Source: Nitrososphaeria archaeon (GTDB taxonomy: Archaea > Thermoproteota > Nitrososphaeria > Conexivisphaerales > DTJL01). Taken from it: a DNA stretch of 64,000 nt. The DNA is taken from assembly GCA_029775965.1 (NCBI GenBank), contig JARVJU010000009.1, positions 1-64,000 on the forward strand. Reading direction: 5' to 3'. Position 1 is the stretch's first letter. Each line of letters starts with the position of its first letter. The position numbers and the translations under genes are program-made. Below are positions 44,358 to 51,637 of the stretch, piece after piece. The notes beneath the pieces were generated by a model. It had not been told where the DNA came from and did no database searches. It saw only the letters and a list, made by a program, of their open reading frames with translations.

Positions 44358-44832
44358 TTGACTTTATCTCTATTCCGGCCCTCGCTAAAGATAATGCAGC
44401 ATATCTTAGCGTATAAACCGCTGATAGCAGAAGTAAAGCTGCAAGAATGAAATCCAGTAACTTAAGTAATGGAAAATATTGAGCATTCATAAATAAGTAG
44501 TATAGGAGCTTTGTAAAATATTGATAAAGTTGATTGACATTGTTTAATCCAGTGATTATAGGAGCTAGGAGTGCTAGACCCGCAATTATGAGTATAGAAG
44601 AAATAACCATCTCCCCTATCGCTATCAGAACAAAGCTACCGGCAACCTTTTCTCTATACTCCTCGCCTATGAGCTTGAAAAAGTGCCTTACATCTTCATC
44701 ATGAGACTCTGAAACTATCCTGTTAAGAGCTTCTTTCATAGTAGTATCCGATTCATGAAGCAACATGACACCCTTAATGTCTACTATTACCTGTTTCAGA
44801 AGTTTTTCTATCGCGTCACTTGATTTCGCCAT
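44338..44832 (-). CDS. Small membrane protein coupled to the APC permease
   Basis: A 164-residue protein with a soluble helical N-terminus (about residues 1-60, acidic and His-containing) and three hydrophobic helices (about 65-90, 104-120 and 124-148). I do not recognise a family. The 3' end overlaps the start of the permease gene by 20 bases on the same strand, implying translational coupling and possibly a complex. No signal peptide is seen. A regulatory or accessory subunit is the simplest inference. Confidence 0.7.
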   Translation of the reverse strand: MAKSSDAIEKLLKQVIVDIKGVMLLHESDTTMKEALNRIVSESHDEDVRHFFKLIGEEYREKVAGSFVLIAIGEMVISSILIIAGLALLAPIITGLNNVNQLYQYFTKLLYYLFMNAQYFPLLKLLDFILAALLLLSAVYTLRYAALSLARAGIEIKSSDESVG

Positions 44833-44985
44833 CTGAAGCCAATCTTGTTAGATTGTCAGATAATATATGCGTTGTGCATTCAATTGTATAATAAGCATGG
44901 TCTTATTACCCCGTTATGGATAAAGGAAAAATGTAAAAAAGACAATAGCCTATCTAAAGGGTAGATGCGTCCATCTTATAGTGTA

Positions 44986-45180
44986 GTGAACTACCCCGCC
45001 CTTGCAGATGTGGCTTCTGCCACATCCGTTTGTTTGGAGCTTCTCGCTTCATAGGCAATGCTTGCTCATGTATTGGAATATGGGTTTCCATATTCCGCAT
45101 TGCATACAAGGCAGAGGCATAATTCTCCACGAGTGTTTAACCTGCGTTCCACAGGCGAGCCTTTTCGGCAGTATTATTAT
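44986..45180 (-). mobile_element. Decayed TnpB C-terminus and right end of an IS200/IS605 element
   Basis: The minus strand reads TAEKARLWNAG, a stop, then TLVENYASALYAMRN, THIPIHEQALPMKREAPNKR and QKPHLQGRGSS, a pattern of archaeal TnpB tails. A perfect 8-bp stem, GATGTGGC (45007-45014) with GCCACATC (45019-45026), lies inside the tail. The element ends in GGGCGGGGTAGTTCAC (44986-45001 inverted). The remaining gap 44833-44985 shows nothing, and 45181-45292 is upstream sequence of the next gene. Two small plus-strand frames here are shadows. Confidence 0.65.
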
Positions 45181-45292
45181 ATTAGCACAACTATAAACAC
45201 TTTTGCTTTCATCCTCTTGCCAAGTCAAGGGGACTTCCCGCTCGCTGAGTTAAAAGAGAGACGCATATATTAATAGGAGGGACAGTTGCCCT

Positions 45293-46393
45293 ATGATATA
45301 CAGGTTGACAGAGAAAGCAGCAGCTTTTAGATCATTACTTATTGACTTGGTAGATGCTGTTAGACATTCAGAGTTAAAATCAGAGACGGAACAAAAGAGG
45401 AAGGAGCTAGAAGTAAAATATCAAAAGAAGTTCGAAGCTCTTGAAAGATTGAAGGATGACATTAACACTGCATTCTCAAACCTTGAAGTGCTGCCTCAAG
45501 AGCAGGCCGAGGAGCTTAAGAAAAAAATATCCAGTTTTGTAGAACTAGCTATAGATCAGGCTTCAGCGGATGTAAACACCAAATTCAAAAAAGAAGACGA
45601 AGAGCTGAAGGCTGTAGCTGAATCCGAAAAAGCAAAGACGATAAAGAGTCTCGAGTCATTTTTGTCAGTCTCTCCTCTGCATGTGATAGATATGGCGATT
45701 ATGCTGAGGCTTGTCAACGGAACCTATTCTGCATCTGCCAGATACCAATGTGATGGTGATATAGAATATCAGTTCTCTCTAAATGCTGCTGATTCAGATT
45801 ACTTCAGAGGAGAATTTTCTCTTAATGTGATAAAGAAGAAACTTAGAATCCCTGTCAGACTGTCGAAGAACTGGTTAAGGGGAGAACCTGTGCCCGACTT
45901 TGAAAAACTGGAGGAATATACACTTGTAAATGCCGAGGCTGCAGTTAATCATATACTAACTACATTTAAAGACGAATCCACGAATTCAATGATAAATATT
46001 GTGTACTCCAGGTCAAACAGTGAAGGATTTCTTACCTTGGAATACGAAGATGCAAAAGGTAAGGTTGTAGTAACTAACGAACCTGCACTAAATAAGCATC
46101 TTGACCTGATGACTCTTAAGTCGATTCTGGAAACAATAGTTTCTTCTATCTTTGACCTGGAGCAGAAGAAGATGGCTCTTATCAAATTAACGATGGATGA
46201 TAAAGATATCCTTGATCAGCTTGATTGCTTTAGCCTGTTTGAGAGAGTGTGGAAGCTCCTTGTCCCTGACCATAAAACTGCGGGCATAATACTGGAGGAG
46301 TTGGGTACAGATACAGTAAGGGAGAGGCTGAAGTTGTTAGGGGAGAAGGCAGATCAATTTGCAACATCACTGGGCATTCAAGAATTGACATGA
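45293..46393 (+). CDS. Coiled-coil protein of unknown function
   Basis: A 366-residue soluble protein with no signal or membrane segment. Residues about 30-125 form a charged coiled coil rich in Glu and Lys (for example KRKELEVKYQKKFEALERLK). The rest is a mixed alpha/beta region with strands such as ARYQCDGDIEYQFSLNAAD and a C-terminal helical end. I do not recognise the family. Codon use and charge pattern look like the neighbouring real genes. It is convergent with the aminotransferase gene, with one base between stops. A scaffold or nucleoid role would be guesswork. Confidence 0.8.
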   Translation: MIYRLTEKAAAFRSLLIDLVDAVRHSELKSETEQKRKELEVKYQKKFEALERLKDDINTAFSNLEVLPQEQAEELKKKISSFVELAIDQASADVNTKFKKEDEELKAVAESEKAKTIKSLESFLSVSPLHVIDMAIMLRLVNGTYSASARYQCDGDIEYQFSLNAADSDYFRGEFSLNVIKKKLRIPVRLSKNWLRGEPVPDFEKLEEYTLVNAEAAVNHILTTFKDESTNSMINIVYSRSNSEGFLTLEYEDAKGKVVVTNEPALNKHLDLMTLKSILETIVSSIFDLEQKKMALIKLTMDDKDILDQLDCFSLFERVWKLLVPDHKTAGIILEELGTDTVRERLKLLGEKADQFATSLGIQELT

Positions 46394-46394
46394 G

Positions 46395-47570
46395 TCAAAA
46401 ACCTATACTTTTGGATTGAATGAGAAAGTCATCTATATCATCCTGTGTATTGTAAAAATGGGGGGAGACTCTGACATGTTTGAATCTACCTGATACAATT
46501 ATCTTTCTTTTCTTTAATTCAGTCACAAACTCGGACTGATTCTTTACTGCAAACGTGACTATTCCGGCGCCTGGGTTCAGTCCTTCGTCCGGTGTAATAA
46601 TATTTGCTCCTATATCCTGAAGGCCTTCCATAAGCTTCTTTTTTAACCTCGATATTGACTGATATCTGGATTCTATCCCCTTTCCCTTTGTGTATCTTAA
46701 TGCTTCAAGTGCTCCTTTGACTACCACAGGAGACCACGTCCCCCATTCGAACCTGGCAGCAGTGGCTGACGGCGTTGCCATGTCTAATGGGAAAGGGATA
46801 TCGAATGGGTCTCTTCCTGCTAGAATTCTTTCAATTACATTGTCTTTAATTCCATGCCAGCCTATATATGCTGGAGACCTATCTTTAAGGAGCTCATTAT
46901 CCATATAAATACATGCTATTCCATGAGGCCCACAAAGCCATTTATAAAATCCGGATGCAAGCATATCTATCCCGTCTTTTTTTACATCGACAGGAATTAC
47001 CGAAAGGGCATGGAATGCGTCCACTAAAAGGTATGCGCCATTTTTATGAGCGATTTCAGCCACTTCCCTAACATTCTCTCTTGCCCCACTGAACCAAGAA
47101 ACATAATCTATAGATACGAGAGCTGTATTTTCATCTATAGCTTTTCTGTAACTTTCTACCGGAATGATTCCGTCTTTTTGCTTCAGAACTTCAACCTTCT
47201 TTATTAGTCCACTCTCTTTCATTCTCTGCCATAAGATAACATTAGTTGGAAAGTTGAGCTCGCTCACTACAACTTTCTTATCTTTAAAACTGAAAGATGA
47301 AGCTAATGCTGCGAGACCTACGCTTACACTTGGTACTACGCCTATTTCATCTCTGCTTGCGTTTATTAATCCCCCGAACTCGCTTCTAAGCTCTACTACA
47401 TTCATCAACCATTCTTCCCACTTCTCTCCGTTGAGCCCCCAGTCTTCGGTCAGTTTATTCATTGCTTCGAGAACCCTTAATGGCGGGAGACCAGCTCCAG
47501 CACTGTCAAGATAATTCACATTTTTAAGAGCTGAGAAGTCATTTTTCACATTAGATGCTTGATGCATCAT
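46395..47570 (-). CDS. Class V aminotransferase (cysteine-desulfurase-like)
   Basis: PLP enzyme of fold type I, 391 residues. NYLDSAGAGLPPLRVLEAMN lies near residue 19, the LVDAFHALSVIPVDVKKDGID segment carries the PLP-contacting Asp and His, and the cofactor Lys is in ASGFYKWLCGPHGIACIY near residue 205. It resembles the SufS/isopenicillin-N-epimerase branch, but I see no clear active-site Cys loop near the C-terminus, so desulfurase activity is doubtful. It stands alone on the minus strand. ATG 47570 or the next codon (also ATG) may be the start. Confidence 0.85.
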   Translation of the reverse strand: MMHQASNVKNDFSALKNVNYLDSAGAGLPPLRVLEAMNKLTEDWGLNGEKWEEWLMNVVELRSEFGGLINASRDEIGVVPSVSVGLAALASSFSFKDKKVVVSELNFPTNVILWQRMKESGLIKKVEVLKQKDGIIPVESYRKAIDENTALVSIDYVSWFSGARENVREVAEIAHKNGAYLLVDAFHALSVIPVDVKKDGIDMLASGFYKWLCGPHGIACIYMDNELLKDRSPAYIGWHGIKDNVIERILAGRDPFDIPFPLDMATPSATAARFEWGTWSPVVVKGALEALRYTKGKGIESRYQSISRLKKKLMEGLQDIGANIITPDEGLNPGAGIVTFAVKNQSEFVTELKKRKIIVSGRFKHVRVSPHFYNTQDDIDDFLIQSKSIGF

Positions 47571-47718
47571 AACCGATCAGTTTCAGAGCTATAATATAAG
47601 TATACAGAACCCTGTAATTGTAGCTTTATATGGGGACTGAGGCCAGAACAGACTTCGTAAGGCCCTGACTATCTGTTGTATTAAAGCAAGTATTATGAAT
47701 AGAATTATGATTCTAGTC

Positions 47719-47919
47719 CTACATGCGGGCTCGAATGAGTGAAGTACAAAAAATGCCTGTGAGAAAAGAGACTATAGCTAATGGTAGAAGTATCGCTATC
47801 AGGAACTGAGTTGCCTCCTGCAAAGTGGCCTGTACAAACTGCGATATCCCTTGAATTATCTAGCTTGCAACATTGATTATCTGTTGCAGCTCGCCTGCAG
47901 AAAATACATTCTGCGTCAT
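47719..47919 (-). pseudogene. Small membrane-protein ORF interrupted by one TAG codon
   Basis: In the gap 47571-48003 a minus-strand frame starts at ATG 47919 and reads 66 codons to a TAG at 47719. Codon 20 is also TAG (47860-47862). Either side looks protein-like: MTQNVFSAGELQQIINVAS, then IIQGISQFVQATLQEATQFL running into a hydrophobic helix (AILLPLAIVSFLTGIF). This may be a recently broken gene or a read-through case. A second frame on the same strand is open across the region but has an odd composition. The remainder of the gap holds nothing I can name. Confidence 0.4.
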
Positions 47920-48003
47920 CTACAGTCAAGCATGAGGATATTTAGCGACATGCTATGCTATACCTTCGATTAGGTTAAAAGACACCGTTGCCAAGGCGCG
48001 CAT

Positions 48004-48960
48004 ATGTATTGTGACAGGTGCAACAGACAGGTCTTTTATAGACGACCGTACTCAGGGGAGAGCCTTTGTGAGAAGTGCTTCTCAAATAGCATAGAAGAGA
48101 AGGTAAGAAGAACAATATCAAGATACAACATGCTAAAACATGGAGAAAGAATAGGAATAGCTGTTTCGGGAGGAAAGGACAGCCTCAGCCTGCTAAGTAT
48201 AATGTCGAAAATAGCTCCGGATCATGGGTCTGAGATAATAGCGATCACCATAGATGAAGGAATCGAGGGCTATAGGGACGAATCTATTGAAAATGCAAGA
48301 TACATTACTAGGAAGCTAGGGATAAAGATGATAGTGCTTGGGTATAAAGATCTGTTCGGATTCTCGCAGGATGAGGCTATGACAAGAAAGAGCACCAAAA
48401 TTACATCCTGCGCTATATGCGGAACGCTTAGAAGAAGAGCCATAGATATAGCTATATCTAGAGCCGATGTAGATGTAGTTGCGACAGCCCATAACCTTGA
48501 TGACATGGTGCAGACATTCTTGATTAACGTTATGAACGGAGATATGAGAAGATTAGCTTGGTTGTCAGGTGTTTCTTCTGGATCTGCTTTTAAAACACGG
48601 AGAATACATCCGTTTATGGAAATATACGAAAAAGAATCAACCCTGTATGCATTTGTTAATCATATACCTCTACAGACTGAGAAGTGCCCATACATGAATG
48701 AAGGTATAAGGAGCACTATCAGAGCCTTCCTGAATGGCTTGGAAGATTCGCATCCTGGTATAAAGCTTATGATGCTAAAGTCAGCATTATCTATTGCAGA
48801 GAGCTTAAGGAAGGACTATGGAAGTGTTGCCGCAAAAAGATGCTCCTTGTGTGGTCTCCCATCTTCTAAAGATCCATGCTTAGCGTGCCAGCTTTCTTCT
48901 ATGTTATCTCTGCCAGTGTTTAATAAGAGGTTAGCTGTTAATCGATTGGGCGATGGGTAG
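48004..48960 (+). CDS. ttuA: tRNA 2-thiolation enzyme (TtuA/Ncs6 family)
   Basis: Adenylates and thiolates uridine in tRNA (U54 for TtuA, U34 for Ncs6; the family cannot be split safely by eye). The 318-residue protein has an N-terminal zinc finger (CDRC and CEKC within the first 26 residues), the PP-loop VSGGKDSLSLLS near residue 55, the CAICG motif that helps hold an Fe-S cluster, and a C-terminal zinc finger (CSLCG...CLAC). Its last 14 bases coincide with the 5' strand of the SRP RNA closing helix. Confidence 0.92.
   Translation: MYCDRCNRQVFYRRPYSGESLCEKCFSNSIEEKVRRTISRYNMLKHGERIGIAVSGGKDSLSLLSIMSKIAPDHGSEIIAITIDEGIEGYRDESIENARYITRKLGIKMIVLGYKDLFGFSQDEAMTRKSTKITSCAICGTLRRRAIDIAISRADVDVVATAHNLDDMVQTFLINVMNGDMRRLAWLSGVSSGSAFKTRRIHPFMEIYEKESTLYAFVNHIPLQTEKCPYMNEGIRSTIRAFLNGLEDSHPGIKLMMLKSALSIAESLRKDYGSVAAKRCSLCGLPSSKDPCLACQLSSMLSLPVFNKRLAVNRLGDG
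48919..48927 (+). promoter_or_regulatory. Probable TATA box of the SRP RNA gene, inside ttuA
   Basis: TTTAATAAG lies 20-28 bases upstream of the predicted SRP RNA 5' end at 48947 and within the last codons of ttuA. Position and composition fit an archaeal promoter. Confidence 0.5.
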
Positions 48961-49268
48961 GGCTGGAAGGCTAGCCGTCTTCCTAACCCGAAACCGGCTA
49001 CACGCGGGAGCCAGCAACCTTCGGGTTAACCATGTCCATGCACAGAAATGACCGAGAACGGAAAGGTGATCCTACGCCCCATCGGGTAGCCACAAAGAGG
49101 CCTTATCCTTCGAAGGGAGGAGATAGACCTCCTAACCGTCAAACCGTGTCAGGCCCGGGAGGGAGCAGCACTAAGGCGGTGTGGCGACGCTGTTGGGTCA
49201 ACGTGGGTGATTTACGGGCTTGGCGCGTGCTGTAATGGGTATGGGAAAACCGGAGGAGCCGTCGCCCA
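48947..49268 (+). ncRNA. Signal recognition particle 7S RNA
   Basis: The universal SRP54-binding helix 8 sequence is present at 49148-49167 (GTCAGGCCCGG, then GAGGGAGCAG). The ends TGGGCGATGG (48947-48956) and CCGTCGCCCA (49259-49268) form the terminal helix 1 found in archaeal SRP RNA, giving about 322 nt, a normal length. A 67-codon frame inside it is a shadow. The tRNA-Ser gene begins 58 bases downstream. Ends are set by pairing, accurate to a few bases. Confidence 0.93.
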
Positions 49269-49326
49269 TTTCAAGAGCACTCTAACAAAGAAAGGTAATT
49301 AACACCTTTACCCCCCGAGTTATTGG

Positions 49327-49410
49327 GCCGGGGTACCCAAGCCTGGTATGGGGCAGGCCTGCTAAGTCTGTGGGCGAAAGCCCTCGTGGGTTCAAATCCC
49401 ACCCCCGGCG
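49327..49410 (+). tRNA. tRNA-Ser (GCU)
   Basis: The acceptor stem GCCGGGG pairs with CCCCGGC. The anticodon arm CAGGC-CTGCTAA-GTCTG carries anticodon GCU. The long variable arm (TGGGC-GAAA-GCCC) marks a class II tRNA, and the T arm is GTGGG-TTCAAAT-CCCAC. The discriminator is G, as required by SerRS, and no CCA is encoded. It reads AGC and AGU codons. An A/T-rich TAATTAAC about 27 bases upstream may be its promoter. Confidence 0.95.
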
Positions 49411-49634
49411 CATAATTACAGATAGGATTTCGCTTTCGCAGATCCGATTAGGCATTATGAACTTAATAGGATGGACATTTACGAAAAGTTTCGCAGAAAG
49501 CCAAAGCCAACTACCTTTAGTCTTTCAATGAATGTGATGAAAGATTGTATAATAACCACGAATATAAAGATGCTATATATGTTATGTCTAATCGTTTGCT
49601 TTATAGCAATAAAGCATGATTAAGACACATCCTA

Positions 49635-49931
49635 CTTGCCTACGTTGAGCCTAGAAACACATCGCAAGAGTGCTCTTAGCCTAGAAGCATAGGGACAAGG
49701 AAAGGGAAGGGAAGAAGTGAAAAGAAAATCGCTTCCCACCAAGGTCACTTTACCATGCTGATGCAAAAGCTGCATTCAACATAGCGTTGCATTCTCCTTT
49801 CCTTTAATGGAAAGCATAGTCGATTGCATGCAGATAGAGATGCATGCATAGCTAGCTCTGATACCAGAGGCGCAACTCTGTGAATCCTAGAAACGCCAGA
49901 ACCCCACACTTCAGCTGTGGCAGTATGTCAG
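49635..49931 (+). mobile_element. Decayed TnpB C-terminus with end hairpin
   Basis: Plus-strand frames read AYVEPRNTSQECS, a stop, then PRSIGTRKGK, and in another frame YHADAKAAFNIALHSPF. These correspond to the zinc-ribbon start (TSQ-x-C) and the HADxNAAxNIA catalytic-Asp motif of TnpB, broken by frameshifts. The stem CCACA/TGTGG (49904-49920) with a TTCAG-type loop and the end sequence AGTATGTCAG follow. Nothing recognisable remains upstream in 49411-49634. Confidence 0.6.
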
Positions 49932-49939
49932 TGAGCTTC

Positions 49940-50140
49940 ACTTGGAAGAATATGGTGGGGTTGGAAAGCTGATAGTGTTCGGATTATTTCTGTCTGCTAT
50001 TATATCCTTGTGATCTTTTCTTGCGTTGATCTACTTTGCTGGGAGTTCGATGGCTGCGCCCAATCCGTCATTAGGATTTTGCCCTTCTGTTCTTTTATAT
50101 TTCTGATTGTCCTTATAGCGATGTCTGATTCCGTTTCTGC
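49940..50140 (+). pseudogene. Scraps of a membrane-protein gene
   Basis: Just after the TnpB relic, three frames in turn read hydrophobic pieces: EEYGGVGKLIVFGLFLSAII then a stop, FLALIYFAGSSMAAPNPSLG, and FIFLIVLIAMSDSVSAS. This looks like one membrane protein broken by frameshifts, but no family is recognisable and chance hydrophobicity of T-rich sequence is possible. Confidence 0.25.
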
Positions 50141-50145
50141 TAGTT

Positions 50146-50439
50146 CTAAGAGCGGCTCCTCCTTACCAAGAAGTAAGTTGCCGATGCAAGAAAGAAAGCA
50201 AGCAAAGAGCTTGCAACGTAAAGAAAACTATTCTTTGTAGCATAATTTGACACTGCTATGCCCACAGGTGACTTCTGAATATACGTTGTTGTACCATTAG
50301 AAGGCTGGCTGGTTAGTCTGTTTTGTTGAATGTGTAAGGGCAGATAAAATTGTAGCACCAAGACTAATACAAGAGCTATTACAAGCGCAGGGATAGCGCC
50401 CCTTGCAAACTCTCTATATTCGCTCAACGGGATAATCAT
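50146..50439 (-). CDS. Small two-helix membrane protein
   Basis: A 97-residue protein with two hydrophobic helices (about residues 14-33, ALVIALVLVLVLQFYLPL, and 71-90, LYVASSLLAFFLASATYFLV). They flank a polar loop containing several Asn and Thr residues that is probably outside the cell. It ends in a basic RRSRS tail. I do not recognise a family. It lies 24 bases downstream of the membrane-anchored HTH gene on the same strand and is probably its operon partner. Confidence 0.65.
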   Translation of the reverse strand: MIIPLSEYREFARGAIPALVIALVLVLVLQFYLPLHIQQNRLTSQPSNGTTTYIQKSPVGIAVSNYATKNSFLYVASSLLAFFLASATYFLVRRSRS

Positions 50440-50463
50440 CCTCTTCGCCAGATTTAATACTAA

Positions 50464-50904
50464 TCATAAGAACGGTCTTCTCCTCCATATTCTTACTGTT
50501 TCATACCAGAAGCCCACTGCTGACCCGAAGCAACCTATCAATGCTAGGGGGTCAAGGTATCCCCAACTGAGCAAGGAATAAGATATAGCTATGACTGAGA
50601 AAAAGACTGCATAGAAGCCCAGCCTAGGGAGTGTAAAGCTGCCGACATTCATGAATGCTTGTAGTATTCCTACATCCACGTTCTTAACAAGCTCATAGTC
50701 ACCGCTATCATCTTTTACTGCCAAGCCTAACTCAACAAGCTTTTCAAGATGATAAAATGAGACACTGGGACTTGAGAAGCCTAGCTTTCTCTGCACTTCT
50801 CTTACTCCCAATCCCTTCTTGCGCTTCAGAAGGTAAAGGTAGACCCTCAGTGTTTTGCCACGTAGCTGGTATTCTATCGTTTCTCTTTCATCCAATTCAG
50901 TCAA
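50464..50904 (-). CDS. Membrane-anchored winged-helix regulator
   Basis: A 146-residue protein with an N-terminal winged helix (KTLRVYLYLLKRKKGLGVREVQRKLGF, then SSPSVSFYHLEKLVELGLAV as recognition helix and wing; residues about 16-65). It is followed by two membrane helices (about 91-111 and 116-135) and a basic RIWRRRPFL end. The DNA-binding domain resembles the ArsR/MarR-like group common in archaea. Anchoring a regulator in the membrane suggests it senses an envelope signal, perhaps through the two-helix protein encoded next to it. This link is inferred from context only. Confidence 0.75.
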   Translation of the reverse strand: MTELDERETIEYQLRGKTLRVYLYLLKRKKGLGVREVQRKLGFSSPSVSFYHLEKLVELGLAVKDDSGDYELVKNVDVGILQAFMNVGSFTLPRLGFYAVFFSVIAISYSLLSWGYLDPLALIGCFGSAVGFWYETVRIWRRRPFL

Positions 50905-51047
50905 TATAATATGAAAGAAGCATAACTAAAACTTTTCCTGGGACGTTTTAACATATAAAATTAGTTGTGATAGAATTGCAAAATAAGATTAATTGCTGAT
51001 ACATACATAAGCATAATACTTGTCCATTCATCCTTCTGCAGGTTTAC

Positions 51048-51436
51048 ATGCTTGTTTCTGCCTTCCTTTTGTATTTACTTAAAGGCTCGGTTGTCTCCCC
51101 TATCTCAGGCATTAAGATTGTGCTGAAGAAAGGAAAATTTTACATTTTGACTGCGGCCCTAGCTATCTTGGTCTTACTCTGTCATGGCCAGAAGATTACT
51201 GGTTCTTTAAGCAGGGAGATATGATGGGTACGATGATTTTTGTAATAGGCGACATAATCAATCCTCTTGTTGCAGCAGGCTCTTTGAAGACTCTACATGA
51301 AAAGAATGGAACCTCAGTAAGGTGGCAGAATATAAGGCGAATTGGTTTGCAGATTAATCTGCCTATACAATATTTTTCATATATGTTACTGCGATTCCTA
51401 TTCTCTCCTTTACCTCTAGTCTGCCTTCAGAGCTAG
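51048..51436 (+). pseudogene. Frameshifted membrane-protein gene
   Basis: The gap 50905-51637 holds one coding-like stretch. A frame from ATG 51048 reads MLVSAFLLYLLKGSVVSP through FYILTAALAILVLL and stops near 51222. A second frame then continues SWPEDYWFFKQGDMMGTMIF and GDIINPLVAAGSLKTLHEKN to 51436. Joined by one frameshift they would give a roughly 125-residue membrane protein of unknown family. The flanks 50905-51047 and 51437-51637 contain no gene that I can support. Confidence 0.35.
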
Positions 51437-51517
51437 AGGGCCCGTCCAAAATGCCATATGATTCAGCAGCTTTAAACTGAGATATATGTGGTTATGATGA
51501 GTCGCTCTATGTACCAA

Positions 51518-51540
51518 TATGGTCTGTAAGTATGACCATA
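51518..51540. repeat. Inverted repeat in a gene-free stretch
   Basis: TATGGTC (51518-51524) and GACCATA (51534-51540) form a perfect 7-bp inverted repeat with a 9-base spacer. It lies downstream of both flanking genes, so a terminator hairpin or chance are the likely explanations. Confidence 0.4.
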
Positions 51541-51637
51541 GAAGAAAATGTGTCTGGTTATTAATGCAAATTGAGGCTAGGATATAAACGGTGTAGCTCT
51601 TTAGAGCCCAAGCTAGCTCCAGATTAAAGAAAAAATT

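Noticed and set aside
45058-45273. Plus-strand frames of 64 and 71 codons upstream of the coiled-coil gene
   Set aside because: They are antisense to the readable TnpB tail and have no independent support.
46395-47570. Naming this gene as a cysteine desulfurase (sufS/iscS)
   Set aside because: The PLP fold is clear, but the active-site Cys loop expected near the C-terminus was not visible.
49032-49235. 67-codon frame between ttuA and tRNA-Ser
   Set aside because: It lies wholly inside the SRP RNA, whose conserved helix 8 and closing helix explain the sequence.
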